This document shows, piece after piece, positions 50,503 to 60,369 of a DNA stretch of 64,000 bases (positions are counted from its first letter, which is position 1; the number at the start of each line of letters is the position of its first letter). The stretch spans positions 575,884 to 639,883 of the forward strand of contig NZ_JACVEG010000003.1 of the NCBI RefSeq assembly GCF_014596725.1. The letters run 5' to 3'. Position numbers and translations under genes: made by a program. This DNA is from Vibrio sp. Y2-5 (GTDB lineage: Bacteria > Pseudomonadota > Gammaproteobacteria > Enterobacterales > Vibrionaceae). The notes below the pieces were generated by a model. It was not told the origin of the DNA and did no database searches. It was given only the letters and a program-made list of their open reading frames with translations.

Positions 50503-50530
50503 AACGCCATACTGCAAACAGTATGGCGTT
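50503..50530 (-). terminator. terminator of udp
   Basis: A 12-bp perfect stem (AACGCCATACTG with CAGTATGGCGTT) and a 4-base loop has a T-run on the minus strand and is weaker on the plus strand. Confidence 0.85.
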
Positions 50531-50577
50531 CAAATTCAGGTATTCTCTAAGCAGTTTAAACTGCTATACCACGAGAA

Positions 50578-51336
50578 TTAAAGCATCTTACGAGCCGCTT
50601 CTACGACCACTTTGATTGAGCGAGCTTCTGTCTCTTTCAAAGTTGCGTGATCTGGAATTTCTTTTTGCGTACGGTTGATGATAACACCTGCGACACAACC
50701 TGCTTTCAAACCAGAACTTGCACACATAGTAAGCAGAGTTGCTGATTCCATTTCAAAGTTTAGTACGCCCATTTCCTGCCATTCTTTCATTGAACCTTGG
50801 AAACGCTTAACAACACGACCTGTGAATGTGTCATAACGTTCTTGACCAGGGTAGAAAGTGTCACTGGAAGCAGTAATACCCATGTGAACTGTCGCACCGC
50901 TCTCTTCCGCAGCCTGTTTCATTGCAATTGCGACATCAAAGTCAGGAACAGCAGGGAATTCCATTGGAGCAAAGTGAAGGCTTGCGCCATCTAGACGAAC
51001 AGAACCTGTCGTCACAATCATGTCACCAACATTAACGTTTGGTTGAATTGCACCTGTTGTGCCTACACGCAAGAAGCTACGCACACCTAGCTGAGCCAAC
51101 TCTTCTACTGCGATAGAAGTTGAAGGGCCGCCGATACCAGTAGAACAAACGACAACCGACTTGCCGTCAAGTTCTGCGCGATAAAGCGTGTATTCACGGT
51201 GGCTTGCAAGAAATACTGGGTTATCCATTAACTCTGCAATTTTTTGTACACGCGCTGGATCACCAGGAATGATCGCTAACGTTGCGCCATTAAGATCAGC
51301 TTCGGTAACACCAAGGTGGAATACTGCTTGAGACAT
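50578..51336 (-). CDS. udp: uridine phosphorylase
   Basis: Udp splits uridine into uracil and ribose-1-phosphate. The ATG at 51334-51336, after GAAGGAG, gives 252 aa (E. coli 253) beginning [19 protein letters not shown]. Signature segments are [45 protein letters not shown] and [12 protein letters not shown]. The upstream region has two CRP-type sites 52 bp apart, as in CytR/CRP-controlled nucleoside genes. Confidence 0.96.
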   Translation of the reverse strand: MSQAVFHLGVTEADLNGATLAIIPGDPARVQKIAELMDNPVFLASHREYTLYRAELDGKSVVVCSTGIGGPSTSIAVEELAQLGVRSFLRVGTTGAIQPNVNVGDMIVTTGSVRLDGASLHFAPMEFPAVPDFDVAIAMKQAAEESGATVHMGITASSDTFYPGQERYDTFTGRVVKRFQGSMKEWQEMGVLNFEMESATLLTMCASSGLKAGCVAGVIINRTQKEIPDHATLKETEARSIKVVVEAARKML

Positions 51337-51419
51337 AGGTTGCTCCTTCATGCGGCTTATTCAGCTCATAAATATAAATTAGGTACAGGACAACTTTAGC
51401 TCAGTATCAAAAGCTATAG

Positions 51420-51435
51420 AGTGATAAAAATCACA
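51420..51435. promoter_or_regulatory. CRP-like site near the udp start
   Basis: AGTGATAAAAATCACA, read on the minus strand as TGTGA-N6-TCACT, closely matches the CRP consensus. Confidence 0.65.
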
Positions 51436-51471
51436 CCATTAAAAGCAAGATATACTCCCGTTTCACATTTA

Positions 51472-51487
51472 AGTGACACAAATCACA
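51472..51487. promoter_or_regulatory. CRP-like site upstream of udp
   Basis: AGTGACACAAATCACA, read on the minus strand as TGTGA-N6-TCACT, is centred 52 bp from the other site. With a -10-like TATATC at about 51446-51451 it would sit near -41.5. Confidence 0.7.
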
Positions 51488-51529
51488 TTTAATAGCTCAA
51501 ATACTTATGCACTGTATGGGAAAACTCAA

Positions 51530-51554
51530 AAAGCACAGCGTTTAACTGTGCTTT
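51530..51554 (-). terminator. terminator of the CBS-domain gene
   Basis: An AAAGCACAG / CTGTGCTTT stem is followed on the minus strand by T-rich sequence. Confidence 0.7.
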
Positions 51555-51600
51555 GAAGAAAGAAAATTACATTGATGGTGTGGAATGAGGAGGTTGCTTT

Positions 51601-52017
51601 CTATACTTGATGTTTAAAACAATTGGCTAAGTTTTTACCTATTGCTCTTAACACATCACGCCGCGTAATAATCCCTACCAGTTTGCCATTATCAATAACC
51701 GGATAAACTTTAGGCTTTCCGACTTTCATCATATCGGCCAACTCAATGATCGACATTTCCGGAGAAACAGAGAGCACATCTTTATACATGCAGTCACTGA
51801 CAATATGAGTGTCCTGACAGAAGTAACTCACTTTGACCAATTTATCGAGCAAGTCCTGTTCTGAAAGGAAGCCAATTACGCGTTCTTTATCATCAATAAC
51901 AGGTCCACCCAAGTGATCGGAACGAATCACTTTATCGAGCGCAGCAGACAAAGGCATATCAGGAGTAAAGGTCACCGCTTTAACGGTCATGTAATCTTTT
52001 ACTTTTAGTGAATCCAT
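51601..52017 (-). CDS. tandem CBS-domain protein
   Basis: This 138-aa protein consists of two CBS motifs (residues about 8-62 and 75-130), each with the typical D-x-x-x-x-x-G-[IFL]-[LI]-[ST]-x-x-D/R-x-L end (VIGFLSEQDLLD and LVGIITRRDVLR). A stand-alone CBS pair usually senses adenine nucleotides. The partner is unknown. It has its own terminator and is separate from moaE. Confidence 0.9.
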   Translation of the reverse strand: MDSLKVKDYMTVKAVTFTPDMPLSAALDKVIRSDHLGGPVIDDKERVIGFLSEQDLLDKLVKVSYFCQDTHIVSDCMYKDVLSVSPEMSIIELADMMKVGKPKVYPVIDNGKLVGIITRRDVLRAIGKNLANCFKHQV

Positions 52018-52173
52018 TTCAGTCTCCTTAGGTTCCTTATAGAAAGGTAGCTGATATTCTAAGTGTTGACTAATTTCTTGATTTTACTAAATGGGATTCA
52101 CCATTTTTTTGATTGTTGCTGCCTGTGGCTAGGTAAAAATTCTGTTGGTCTTACCTTTGGTACAACGATAACT

Positions 52174-52629
52174 CTACTTCACCCAACGCTGAGCAGCTTT
52201 GGCATCTGAATCTCTTGAGTCAATCCAGCGAGTGCCATCCGTTGTTCGCTCCTTTTTCCAGAAAGGGGCCTTAGTCTTTAAATAGTCCATTACAAATTCA
52301 CACGCTTCAAAAGAGGCAGAGCGATGAGCGCTGCTGACACCAACGAAGACAACTTGATCACCGATATCTAAATCACCAATTCGGTGAATCAATCTCAACC
52401 GCAATAGTGGCCAGCGTGACTTCGCTTCATCACAGATTTCGTTTAGAGATTTCTCCGTCATCCCCGGATAATGTTCTAAATGCAGCCCTGTCACATGGTC
52501 ACCTAAGTTCATGTCACGAACTTTACCGATGAAGGTCACGACAGCACCGGCATCTGTGCCCGAAGAGAGCGCCTCGTACTCATCAGCGACAGAGAAGTCT
52601 GCTACCTGAACCGATACATAGCTGTCCAT
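52174..52629 (-). CDS. moaE: molybdopterin synthase catalytic subunit
   Basis: MoaE holds precursor Z while sulfur is transferred from thiocarboxylated MoaD. The 151-aa protein (E. coli 150) shows VVTFIGKVRDMN, LEHYPGMTEK, RIGDLDIGDQVVFVGVSSAHR and KTKAPFWKKE. It begins one base after the moaD stop; last gene of moaABCDE. Confidence 0.96.
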   Translation of the reverse strand: MDSYVSVQVADFSVADEYEALSSGTDAGAVVTFIGKVRDMNLGDHVTGLHLEHYPGMTEKSLNEICDEAKSRWPLLRLRLIHRIGDLDIGDQVVFVGVSSAHRSASFEACEFVMDYLKTKAPFWKKERTTDGTRWIDSRDSDAKAAQRWVK

Positions 52630-52630
52630 A

Positions 52631-52876
52631 TTAACCTCCAGTTACCGGTGGGAAGAAAGCCACTTCATCGCCATCTTTAAGTTCAGAATCCATCGGTACA
52701 ATTGATTGGTTAACCGCAGCCAACAATTTGCCTGACTCTAATGCCAGTGCCCATTTGTCCGATCTCGCAGCAAGATGAGCTCGCAATGCTTCAACCGAAT
52801 CAAACTTATGCTCAAGTGACAAACCATCGCAGTCCACTAATTCTCTTGTTTGGGCAAAAAACAAAACACTAATCAT
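52631..52876 (-). CDS. moaD: molybdopterin synthase sulfur carrier subunit
   Basis: This ubiquitin-like 81-aa protein ends in the required Gly-Gly (FFPPVTGG), the site of thiocarboxylation. Its ATG overlaps the moaC stop by four bases. Confidence 0.96.
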   Translation of the reverse strand: MISVLFFAQTRELVDCDGLSLEHKFDSVEALRAHLAARSDKWALALESGKLLAAVNQSIVPMDSELKDGDEVAFFPPVTGG

Positions 52877-53352
52877 ACATCTACCTTAAAATGACCCGAT
52901 TTACCGCCCGTCTTTTCTAACAAGCGAATTTGCCCAATTACCATATCTTTCTGCACAGCTTTACACATGTCGTAAATCGTCAATGCGGCAACCGAAGCCG
53001 CAGTTAGCGCTTCCATTTCAACACCGGTTTTGCCTGCGAGTTTACACACTGATTCAATACGAACCTTGTTTTCGGATTCAATCGCTTCTAGCTGAACTTC
53101 CACTTTTGAAAGCAGTAACGGGTGGCAAAGTGGAATTAAATCCCATGTTTTCTTTGCTGCTTGAATACCAGCAATACGTGCCGTGGCAAACACATCACCT
53201 TTGTGATGCTGACCCGATACGATCAGTTGTAATGTTTCTGGTACCATATGTACAAAAGCTTCTGCACGTGCTTCTCTTACCGTTTCCGCTTTCGCCGAAA
53301 CATCGACCATGTTTGCTTCACCAGAAGCGTTAATGTGAGTGAATTGAGTCAT
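52873..53352 (-). CDS. moaC: cyclic pyranopterin monophosphate synthase
   Basis: MoaC converts the MoaA product to cyclic pyranopterin monophosphate. The 159-aa protein (E. coli 161) has [42 protein letters not shown] and KTGGKSG near the C-terminus. It is tightly linked to moaB and moaD. Confidence 0.96.
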   Translation of the reverse strand: MTQFTHINASGEANMVDVSAKAETVREARAEAFVHMVPETLQLIVSGQHHKGDVFATARIAGIQAAKKTWDLIPLCHPLLLSKVEVQLEAIESENKVRIESVCKLAGKTGVEMEALTAASVAALTIYDMCKAVQKDMVIGQIRLLEKTGGKSGHFKVDV

Positions 53353-53364
53353 TGTTCCTCACTC

Positions 53365-53871
53365 TTACAAATGCGGCATAAAGTTACATGGACGGTGGCT
53401 CGCATCTAGCTGCTGCTTGATGATTTTCGTCCAACCAGTACGGCAAGCCCCTGTAGAACCTGGCATCGCAAAAATAACGGTATGGTTTGCAAAACCAGCC
53501 ACAGCGCGAGACTGAATAGTAGAAGTGCCAATTTCTTCATAAGAAACCATACGGAACAGCTCTCCGAAACCTTCTACTTCTTTATCAAACAAAGGCTTTA
53601 ACGCCTCTGGAGTGCTATCGCGCGAAGTAAAACCAGTACCACCTGTGATTAATACTGCCTGAACCTTTTCATCCGCAATCCACTTTGAAACCACTGCACG
53701 AATTTTGTACATGTCGTCAATAACGATTTGTTTATCAGCAAGGTGATGCCCTGCTTCCTGAAGCTGCTCAGCAAGGTAGCGACCTGAAGTATCATTTTCT
53801 TCTGTACGTGTATCTGAAACGGTTAACACTGCGATATTCGCTGGTTGAAATTTGCTTTCTGCGTGACCCAT
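53365..53871 (-). CDS. moaB: molybdenum cofactor biosynthesis protein B
   Basis: This MogA-like 168-aa protein (E. coli 170) has TVSDTRTEENDTSGRYLAEQL, the LITGGTGFTSRDSTPEA motif and FAMPGSTGACRTGW. It probably binds molybdopterin. Same operon as moaA and moaC. Confidence 0.95.
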   Translation of the reverse strand: MGHAESKFQPANIAVLTVSDTRTEENDTSGRYLAEQLQEAGHHLADKQIVIDDMYKIRAVVSKWIADEKVQAVLITGGTGFTSRDSTPEALKPLFDKEVEGFGELFRMVSYEEIGTSTIQSRAVAGFANHTVIFAMPGSTGACRTGWTKIIKQQLDASHRPCNFMPHL

Positions 53872-53948
53872 TTGTTCACCTTAATTCAATTATTATTCGT
53901 TAATTTAAATCTGATTAACCATGATGATTTCTGGCCTTCGAAATGGCC

Positions 53949-54938
53949 TTAACCACCAATAGACGCTAAATGCGGAGTCATGCCTGTATTTCCTTCTTGA
54001 AGAAAATGGCTGACGGATTTGTTCTGTAGCTGCATTTGAATACGTTCGATCAACTCGGCTTCCTGTTCGTCTTCCTGAAGCAAATCTCTGAGCTCAAGCC
54101 CTTGTTCGCCAAACAGACAAAGATGCAGTTTGCCCAAAGCAGATACTCTAAGTCGATTGCAACTCTCACAGAAGTTCTTTTCGTAAGGCATGATAAGGCC
54201 AATTTCGCCCTGATAATCTGCATGCACAAAGACCTGAGCGGGACCATCATTGTTTTCTCTTGCTTTTAGAATCCATCCGTTAGCAATCAGCTGATTACGG
54301 ATTGTGACTCCAGAGATATGATGTTTAGCAAACAAATCGTCCATTTCACCCGTTTGCATCAGTTCGATAAAACGCAACTGAATTGGACGGTGTTTGATCC
54401 ATTCAAGAAACAAAGGAAGTTCGTGGTGGTTGCGGTCTTTCATCAACACCACATTTACTTTAACTTGTTCATAACCGACTTCGAACGCGCGGTCGATGCC
54501 CGCCATGACTTGATGAAAGCGGTTTTCACCCGTGATTTGATGAAACATTCTCGGGTCTAAACTATCGACGCTAACATTGATATGTGTGAGGCCGGCGTCT
54601 TTCCAATCTGCAACCCCCTTTTCCATCCGGTAACCATTGGTTGTGGTGGCTATTTTCTTAATATTTGAGTTATCGGCAACCACGCGGATGATATCGGTAA
54701 AGTCTCTACGTAATGTAGGCTCACCACCGGTAATGCGTATTTTGGATGTACCACAATCAGCGAAAGCATTCACCACACGACGGATTTCTGGAAGGGTTAA
54801 AAAAGACGAGTTTCTGCTCCCCGAAGGTTTATAACCATCAGGCAGGCAATACGTACATTTGAAGTTACAAACATCAGTAACTGACAGACGTAAATAATAA
54901 AATTTACGCTGGAATTTATCTTCGAATTGTTGCGCCAC
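53949..54938 (-). CDS. moaA: GTP 3',8-cyclase MoaA
   Basis: MoaA is the radical-SAM enzyme starting molybdenum cofactor synthesis. The GTG at 54936-54938, with GGAAAGG upstream, gives 329 aa, the E. coli length; the frame stays open 19 codons further without homology. The first 4Fe-4S motif is C24-x3-C28-x2-C31 (CNFKCTYC) and the second [18 protein letters not shown] lies near residues 257-274. It heads moaABCDE. Confidence 0.95.
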   Translation of the reverse strand: MAQQFEDKFQRKFYYLRLSVTDVCNFKCTYCLPDGYKPSGSRNSSFLTLPEIRRVVNAFADCGTSKIRITGGEPTLRRDFTDIIRVVADNSNIKKIATTTNGYRMEKGVADWKDAGLTHINVSVDSLDPRMFHQITGENRFHQVMAGIDRAFEVGYEQVKVNVVLMKDRNHHELPLFLEWIKHRPIQLRFIELMQTGEMDDLFAKHHISGVTIRNQLIANGWILKARENNDGPAQVFVHADYQGEIGLIMPYEKNFCESCNRLRVSALGKLHLCLFGEQGLELRDLLQEDEQEAELIERIQMQLQNKSVSHFLQEGNTGMTPHLASIGG

Positions 54939-54939
54939 G

Positions 54940-55075
54940 GAACACCTTTCCAAATACGGGAGGCATAAACATTTCCACTTATGCCCTCGTGACAATATGC
55001 CACTGGCTTTTTAACCATATCACTATCAATAGATTCAAGTAACTTAGATGAAAAAGCTCGGAGTTATGGCAGCCG
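54940..55075 (-). promoter_or_regulatory. probable Moco riboswitch in the moaA leader
   Basis: The moaA leader is long and structured. On the minus strand an ACTCCG element near 55060 is followed about 110 nt later by GGAAAGG, the likely ribosome site, with a GGCATAA/TTTATGCC hairpin between (54963-54986). Moco-sensing RNAs are known upstream of moaA in gammaproteobacteria. The call is from position and partial features, not from a covariance search. Confidence 0.45.
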
Positions 55076-55322
55076 GCTAGAAAGCGGAACGCTTATCTAA
55101 TCAGCGACTACTGGCAGTAAAATACTGAAAAACGCATCATGTTTCTAGTAAATCAGTTGCAAAAGAAAACCAAAGTCCTAATTTACCCCTAAATAAGTAT
55201 ATGTCGTTTTCAATATCCTATACATTCTAGTACACCCAAGCCTCTTGGGGTTGTTGATGGGCAACACATTCACAACTTAACTTCCATCGGTTAAGGGCTT
55301 ATCAAATATTAGAAGAATAACG
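55076..55322. other. moaA-yvcK intergenic region
   Basis: It holds divergent promoters. No gene or clear operator is visible; the sequence is AT-rich. Confidence 0.35.
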
Positions 55323-56216
55323 ATGATGAACTTATATAAAGATAAAAAAGTGGTCGCTATTGGCGGCGGCCACGGTTTAGGACGCATTTTGGCAGCGTTA
55401 AAACATTTCGGTTCTAACGCAACGGGTATTGTAACAACTACGGACAACGGCGGTTCGACTGGGCGAATTCGCCACTGCCAAGGCGGAATTGCCTGGGGTG
55501 ATACGCGTAACTGTATTAACCAATTGATTACCGATCCTTCCATCAGCTCAATGATGTTTGAATACCGCTTTAAAGGCAGTGGCGAACTTGATGGGCACAA
55601 CCTCGGTAACCTGATGTTAACTGCGCTGGATAACCTTTCGGTTCGCCCACTTGACGCCATCAATCTTATCCGGACCATGCTGAAAGTGGATGTAAACATT
55701 ATTCCTATGTCAGAACATCCGTCCGATCTCACCGCATTAGCTACGAACGGTAAATGGGTAACAGGTGAAACCAGCGTTGATGAGATGGAAGACGATTTGT
55801 TACGACTAGACCTAGAGCCAGAGGTTGCAGCAACGATCGAAGGTGTAGAAGCAATTGCTCAGGCAGATGCGATCATTCTTGGACCCGGCAGTTTTCTTAC
55901 CAGCATAATGCCGCCTCTGCTTTTGCCTAAAATCGGCCAAGCGATTTTTGATAACAAAAAAGCCAAGGTAATTTTTATTGAGAACTTATCACCTGAGTAT
56001 GGTCCAGCGGGTCGTATGAGCCTGAAACAGAAGCTGGAATGGTGCGAACGCGCTTGTAAAAATCGCAAAATTGATGTGGTAATTGGCCCGAAAGAACACT
56101 CAGATTTAAACCAGGATTGGAACTGTGTGACTCGTGATTTGGCATCACCAAACCGCGATTGGCGTCATGATCGAGACAAGTTGCGCCTTGCCATTGAAGA
56201 ACAGTTGAACGATTAA
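55323..56216 (+). CDS. ybhK: YvcK/YbhK family protein (CofD-like fold)
   Basis: This 297-aa UPF0052 protein has the signatures AIGGGHGLGRILAALK (near residue 13), VTTTDNGGSTGRIR and GDTRNCINQL, plus IILGPGSFLTSI. B. subtilis YvcK binds UDP-GlcNAc and is needed for growth on gluconeogenic carbon sources. In E. coli the orthologue ybhK also sits divergent from moaA, which supports the name. Start ATG at 55323 or the next codon. Confidence 0.9.
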   Translation: MMNLYKDKKVVAIGGGHGLGRILAALKHFGSNATGIVTTTDNGGSTGRIRHCQGGIAWGDTRNCINQLITDPSISSMMFEYRFKGSGELDGHNLGNLMLTALDNLSVRPLDAINLIRTMLKVDVNIIPMSEHPSDLTALATNGKWVTGETSVDEMEDDLLRLDLEPEVAATIEGVEAIAQADAIILGPGSFLTSIMPPLLLPKIGQAIFDNKKAKVIFIENLSPEYGPAGRMSLKQKLEWCERACKNRKIDVVIGPKEHSDLNQDWNCVTRDLASPNRDWRHDRDKLRLAIEEQLND

Positions 56217-56315
56217 CTCGGCAACCAAACTTGTTGTTTACCGCTGCGGCTGAGATTGTTGGTCGCAGTGGTGCTGACTAGCCACCGATAATCGGTGACG
56301 ACTGGCAATCAGTGA

Positions 56316-56669
56316 TTAGTCACAACTGCTGGTGACAATCAACTGCTGATAGTAGCCGTGAGTCTGGTTAAGAATGTCCACCATATTCGCTATTTCTACC
56401 GCTTCATCAATTTGCTCACCCAATTTTGCCTTAGCGTCAATGTCGACTGCCTTTGCACAAAGCCTATCGGCACCAAAACTTGCCGCACTGCTCTTTAATG
56501 CATGGCTGATCTCTTTAAGGTATTGAGATTTATCGATTAACTCATCACTGGTTAAACTTTGCTGATAGGCAACTAGCTCTCCAAGAAAAATTTCGAGGAG
56601 CATTGGTACGTTCTCTTCACCAATTTCTTTTGCTAATTTCTCTATCTTGCTTTGGTTTAACACGTCCAT
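56316..56669 (-). CDS. luxU: quorum-sensing phosphorelay protein LuxU
   Basis: LuxU is a single-domain histidine phosphotransferase that passes phosphate from hybrid sensors such as LuxPQ and CqsS to LuxO. The 117-aa protein has the HPt motif EISHALKSSAASFGADRL with the phosphorylated His56. It begins 2 bp after the luxO stop, so the two form one operon. Confidence 0.93.
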   Translation of the reverse strand: MDVLNQSKIEKLAKEIGEENVPMLLEIFLGELVAYQQSLTSDELIDKSQYLKEISHALKSSAASFGADRLCAKAVDIDAKAKLGEQIDEAVEIANMVDILNQTHGYYQQLIVTSSCD

Positions 56670-56671
56670 AA

Positions 56672-58072
56672 TTATCGACTTTCCTTCTCTTTCTCATTCC
56701 ACGTTTGTAGTTTTCTGTAGAGCGTTGAAGGGCTGACATCCAAATAGCCTGCGGCTTTTGGAATGTTGCCATCGCAAGCTTCTATCGCTTTTTCGATCGC
56801 CTGTTTTTCTGTCATCCAAAGAGGAAATATTTCATGCACGGTAATAGGGCCGCTCATCGGTATTTCTACGGGTTCAATTCGTTCCTGAGGTAAATTCAAC
56901 GGTGGAGGTAACATCTCCTGAGTTATCTCTTTACCCTCATTCAACACCACTACATTGCGCAATACGTTCTGCAACTGGCGAACGTTACCCGGCCACTCAT
57001 AGCGCTTAAAGCGCTCAACCACTTCAGGAGACAAACGAACAAAACCTTTGCCTTCTTCTTTAGACATATAACCCAACAGCGAATAAGCGATTTCAATAAC
57101 ATCATCGCTGCGTTCACGTAAAGGTGGCAGATGTAATGGGATAACATAGAGTCGATAGTATAAGTCTTCTCTAAAACGCCCTTCCTGCACTTCTTTCCAT
57201 GGATCACGGTTGGTTGCACAAACGAATCGTACATCCACGCTTTTCATCTTAGAAGAGCCAACTTTTTGAAATGTGCCCGTCTGAATAAAGCGCAGCAATT
57301 TTGTTTGCAATTCTAGATCCATCTCGCATAACTCATCGAGAAACAGTGTGCCGCCGTCTGCTAATTCAGCAGCACCTTGTCGGTCAGCCGCAGCGCCAGT
57401 AAAGGCACCTTTCACGTGACCAAACAGCTCACTTTCGATCAAATCTTTAGGAATCGCTGCACAGTTAATGGCAATAAACGGTTTGTCACCACGTTTGCTC
57501 GCTGCATGTATTGCCTCGGCACACACTTCTTTACCCGTACCACTTTCTCCGGTAATGAAAATGCTCGCTTTACTGCTAGCCGCCGAGTCTATGGTGCGAT
57601 ACACCGCCTGCATAGTCTGACTACTTCCGATAAAACCCTGATAGTTTTGATTATTCAGTCCATCAGCATCATTTTTGAGCTTGCTGGCTTTGCGAATTGC
57701 GTTGTTCACCGTGACACGTAGTCGATCCGCCTCACAAGGCTTGATCAAAAAGTCCTGAGCCCCGTGACGCATCGCTTCAACCGCAGTATCAATCGAACCG
57801 TGCGCTGTCATGAAAATAACGGGTACATCCGGCGACTTCTGTTTTACGGCATGCAAAACATCCATGCCAGTCATATCGGGTAATCGGAGGTCGAGAAGAA
57901 TTAAGTCTGGCTCACGAGCGGCGATACTTTCTATTGCTTCGCGTCCCGTCCCTACTATGTTGATATCTATTTCAAGTGGAGTGAGATAAGAACGATACAA
58001 TGCCGCCACGGACACGGTATCTTCGACCATCAATAAGTATTTTGCTTTTTGTGGTGTGTGATTGTGTTGCAT
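56672..58072 (-). CDS. luxO: quorum-sensing sigma-54 response regulator LuxO
   Basis: Phosphorylated LuxO activates Qrr sRNA genes with sigma-54 at low cell density. The 466-aa protein has a receiver with Asp61 (LLDLRLPDM), an AAA+ domain with Walker A GESGTGKE near 175 and the sigma-54 contact motif GAFTGA, and a Fis-type C-terminal helix-turn-helix ([23 protein letters not shown]). It lies divergent from Qrr, with two LuxO boxes within 60 bp of its ATG, which fits known LuxO autorepression. Confidence 0.96.
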   Translation of the reverse strand: MQHNHTPQKAKYLLMVEDTVSVAALYRSYLTPLEIDINIVGTGREAIESIAAREPDLILLDLRLPDMTGMDVLHAVKQKSPDVPVIFMTAHGSIDTAVEAMRHGAQDFLIKPCEADRLRVTVNNAIRKASKLKNDADGLNNQNYQGFIGSSQTMQAVYRTIDSAASSKASIFITGESGTGKEVCAEAIHAASKRGDKPFIAINCAAIPKDLIESELFGHVKGAFTGAAADRQGAAELADGGTLFLDELCEMDLELQTKLLRFIQTGTFQKVGSSKMKSVDVRFVCATNRDPWKEVQEGRFREDLYYRLYVIPLHLPPLRERSDDVIEIAYSLLGYMSKEEGKGFVRLSPEVVERFKRYEWPGNVRQLQNVLRNVVVLNEGKEITQEMLPPPLNLPQERIEPVEIPMSGPITVHEIFPLWMTEKQAIEKAIEACDGNIPKAAGYLDVSPSTLYRKLQTWNEKEKESR

Positions 58073-58089
58073 AACCTAGCCATTTATTT

Positions 58090-58102
58090 TTGCATTTTGC
58101 TT
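58090..58102. promoter_or_regulatory. LuxO box 1
   Basis: TTGCATTTTGCTT matches TTGCAWWWTGCAA with two terminal mismatches. It lies 17 bp upstream of the luxO ATG. Confidence 0.65.
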
Positions 58103-58119
58103 CATGATTGCATTAGAAG

Positions 58120-58132
58120 TTGCATTTTGCAA
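58120..58132. promoter_or_regulatory. LuxO box 2
   Basis: TTGCATTTTGCAA is a perfect match to the LuxO consensus. It lies about 60 bp upstream of the Qrr -24 element. Confidence 0.8.
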
Positions 58133-58192
58133 ATAAGCAGGGGCTAAACCATACAACTAGTATGATAATCGAACAAAATTGGTATTTTATAC

Positions 58193-58210
58193 TTGGCACG
58201 CTAAATGCTT
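58193..58210 (+). promoter_or_regulatory. sigma-54 promoter of Qrr
   Basis: TTGGCACGCTAAATGCTT has GG and GC elements with the required 10-base gap. Transcription should start near 58220. Confidence 0.88.
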
Positions 58211-58219
58211 AGTACTTAT

Positions 58220-58316
58220 TGACCCTAACGGGTCACCTAGCCAACTGACGTTGTTAGTGAATACTATATTCACGAAATTACAGCCAATAGAGACGATTTC
58301 TATTGGCTATTTTTTT
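58220..58316 (+). ncRNA. qrr1: quorum regulatory small RNA Qrr (Qrr1-type)
   Basis: The sequence begins GACCCTAACGGGTC (first hairpin), continues with the highly conserved ACCTAGCCAACTGACGTTGT that pairs with luxR/hapR and aphA mRNAs, and ends in the terminator AGCCAATAGA...TCTATTGGCT plus a T-run. Position between luxO and uvrB identifies it as the Qrr1 copy. Qrr RNAs act with Hfq. The first hairpin's loop region differs from V. cholerae Qrr1 as I remember it. Confidence 0.93.
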
Positions 58317-58338
58317 ATCTGGTTTTTCTTCTTCACTG

Positions 58339-60369
58339 CTATGAGTTTGCAATAAACTGCTTTCTTAGCTCCTCGATTTGATCGCGTGTTTTCGCCGCCA
58401 TCTCGAATTCAAGGTTTTGTGCATACTTGTACATTTGACCTTCTAACTTACTGATCTCTTTGTCCAATTGTTGTGGCGTTAAAGACCCATAGTTAGCTGC
58501 ATCCTCTGCGACTTTAGACAGTGCAACCACTTTACTTGATTTCTGTTTGCGGGATTTAGCAATATCGCCGATTTCCATAATGTCTTTGATATTACGTTTT
58601 AGCGCCTGTGGTTTAAGTCCCATGGCCTCGTTATAAGCACGCTGTTTCTCGCGACGACGGTTGGTTTCATCCATCGCTTTCTTCATCGACTTCGTGATGC
58701 TGTCAGCATAAAGAATAGCTCGACCTTCAAGGTTACGAGCAGCACGGCCAATAGTCTGAATCAAAGAACGCTCTGAACGTAAGAAGCCTTCTTTGTCCGC
58801 ATCCAAAATTGCAACTAGTGATACTTCAGGCATGTCCAGACCTTCACGCAACAAGTTGATGCCCACCAACACATCAAATTCACCCAAACGCAAATCTCGA
58901 ATGATCTCGACCCTTTCTACCGTATCGATATCCGAATGAAGATATCGCACCTTAACGCCATGTTCATGAAGATATTCGGTTAGATCTTCTGCCATACGTT
59001 TGGTCAATGTAGTGACAAGTACTCGCTCATCTTTTGCAGATCGGATTCTAATTTCGGACAACAGGTCGTCAACCTGCGTAGCCACAGGACGAACTTCCAG
59101 CTCAGGATCCAATAATCCGGTAGGACGAACCACTTGGTCAGCCACTTCACCCGCCGATTTTTCTAACTCATAATTGCCCGGTGTCGCCGAAACAAAAATC
59201 GTCTGCGGTGCCAGTGCTTCGAATTCTTCGAATTTAAGCGGTCGGTTATCCAAAGCAGAAGGTAAACGGAAACCAAATTCCACCAGCGTCTCTTTACGTG
59301 AACGGTCACCTTTAAACATTGCGCCAATTTGCGGAACAGTCACATGAGATTCATCAATCACCAGCAAACCATCATGAGGTAAGTAATCAAAAAGTGTCGG
59401 TGGCGGCTCGCCCTCATTACGTCCACTCAAAAATCGAGAGTAGTTTTCGATACCCGAGCAGAAACCTAGCTCGTTCATCATTTCAATATCAAATTGCGTC
59501 CGCTGAGTAATACGCTGCTCTTCCAGCAGCTTATTATTTTCAAGCAGGTACTTACGGCGCGACTCAAGCTCCACTTTAATGCTCTCAATCGCTTCGAGAA
59601 TACGTTCACGCGGTGTGACATAGTGCGTTTTCGGGTAGACAGTAAAGCGCGGCAAGTCTCGCTGTTTTATTGCACCAGTGAGTGGATCAAATAAGCTGAT
59701 GCATTCGACTTCTTCATCAAACATTTCCACGCGAACCGCGTCTTGGTCAGATTCTGCTGGGAAAATATCAATCACTTCACCACGCACACGGAACTGACCG
59801 CGCTCAAAAGCAACATCATTGCGGGAATATTGAAGCTCCGCCAAGCGACGCAACATATCACGCTGATTAATCACATCTCCTCGGCGTAAATGAAGCATCA
59901 TCTTCAAATAGGAATCAGGGTCACCCAAACCATAAATCGCAGAAACAGAAGCCACGATGATGGCATCTTTGCGTTCCAGCAATGCTTTAGTAGCGGAAAG
60001 ACGCATTTGCTCGATATGAGCGTTAACCGATGAATCCTTCTCTATGAAAGTATCCGTAGTCGGCACGTAAGCTTCAGGCTGGTAATAGTCGTAGTAGGAA
60101 ACAAAGTATTCGACGGCATTGTTAGGAAAAAAAGCTTTCATCTCGCCATAGAGCTGAGCCGCAAGCGTCTTATTTGGCGCAAGCAAAATCGTCGGCCGTT
60201 GTGAGCGAGCAATGACATTCGCAAGGGTAAACGTTTTACCAGAACCCGTAACACCCAACAGGGTTTGATGCGCAAGTCCTGCTTCAATTCCTTCTAAAAG
60301 CTGCTCTATCGCTTTAGGTTGATCGCCGGATGGGCGATACTGTGATACCAATTCAAACGCCTTACTCAT
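58339..60369 (-). CDS. uvrB: UvrABC system protein B
   Basis: UvrB is the DNA-damage-verifying helicase of nucleotide excision repair. The 676-aa protein (E. coli 673) has Walker A GVTGSGKT at residues 39-46, the beta-hairpin [12 protein letters not shown] near 92-103, helicase motifs ([19 protein letters not shown]) and a C-terminal UVR motif for UvrC binding. It is convergent with Qrr. I see no LexA box in its upstream region. Confidence 0.97.
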   Translation of the reverse strand: MSKAFELVSQYRPSGDQPKAIEQLLEGIEAGLAHQTLLGVTGSGKTFTLANVIARSQRPTILLAPNKTLAAQLYGEMKAFFPNNAVEYFVSYYDYYQPEAYVPTTDTFIEKDSSVNAHIEQMRLSATKALLERKDAIIVASVSAIYGLGDPDSYLKMMLHLRRGDVINQRDMLRRLAELQYSRNDVAFERGQFRVRGEVIDIFPAESDQDAVRVEMFDEEVECISLFDPLTGAIKQRDLPRFTVYPKTHYVTPRERILEAIESIKVELESRRKYLLENNKLLEEQRITQRTQFDIEMMNELGFCSGIENYSRFLSGRNEGEPPPTLFDYLPHDGLLVIDESHVTVPQIGAMFKGDRSRKETLVEFGFRLPSALDNRPLKFEEFEALAPQTIFVSATPGNYELEKSAGEVADQVVRPTGLLDPELEVRPVATQVDDLLSEIRIRSAKDERVLVTTLTKRMAEDLTEYLHEHGVKVRYLHSDIDTVERVEIIRDLRLGEFDVLVGINLLREGLDMPEVSLVAILDADKEGFLRSERSLIQTIGRAARNLEGRAILYADSITKSMKKAMDETNRRREKQRAYNEAMGLKPQALKRNIKDIMEIGDIAKSRKQKSSKVVALSKVAEDAANYGSLTPQQLDKEISKLEGQMYKYAQNLEFEMAAKTRDQIEELRKQFIANS

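Noticed and set aside
56217..56315. Terminator between ybhK and luxU
   Set aside because: A CACCGA/TCGGTG stem is present but there is no T-run on either strand.
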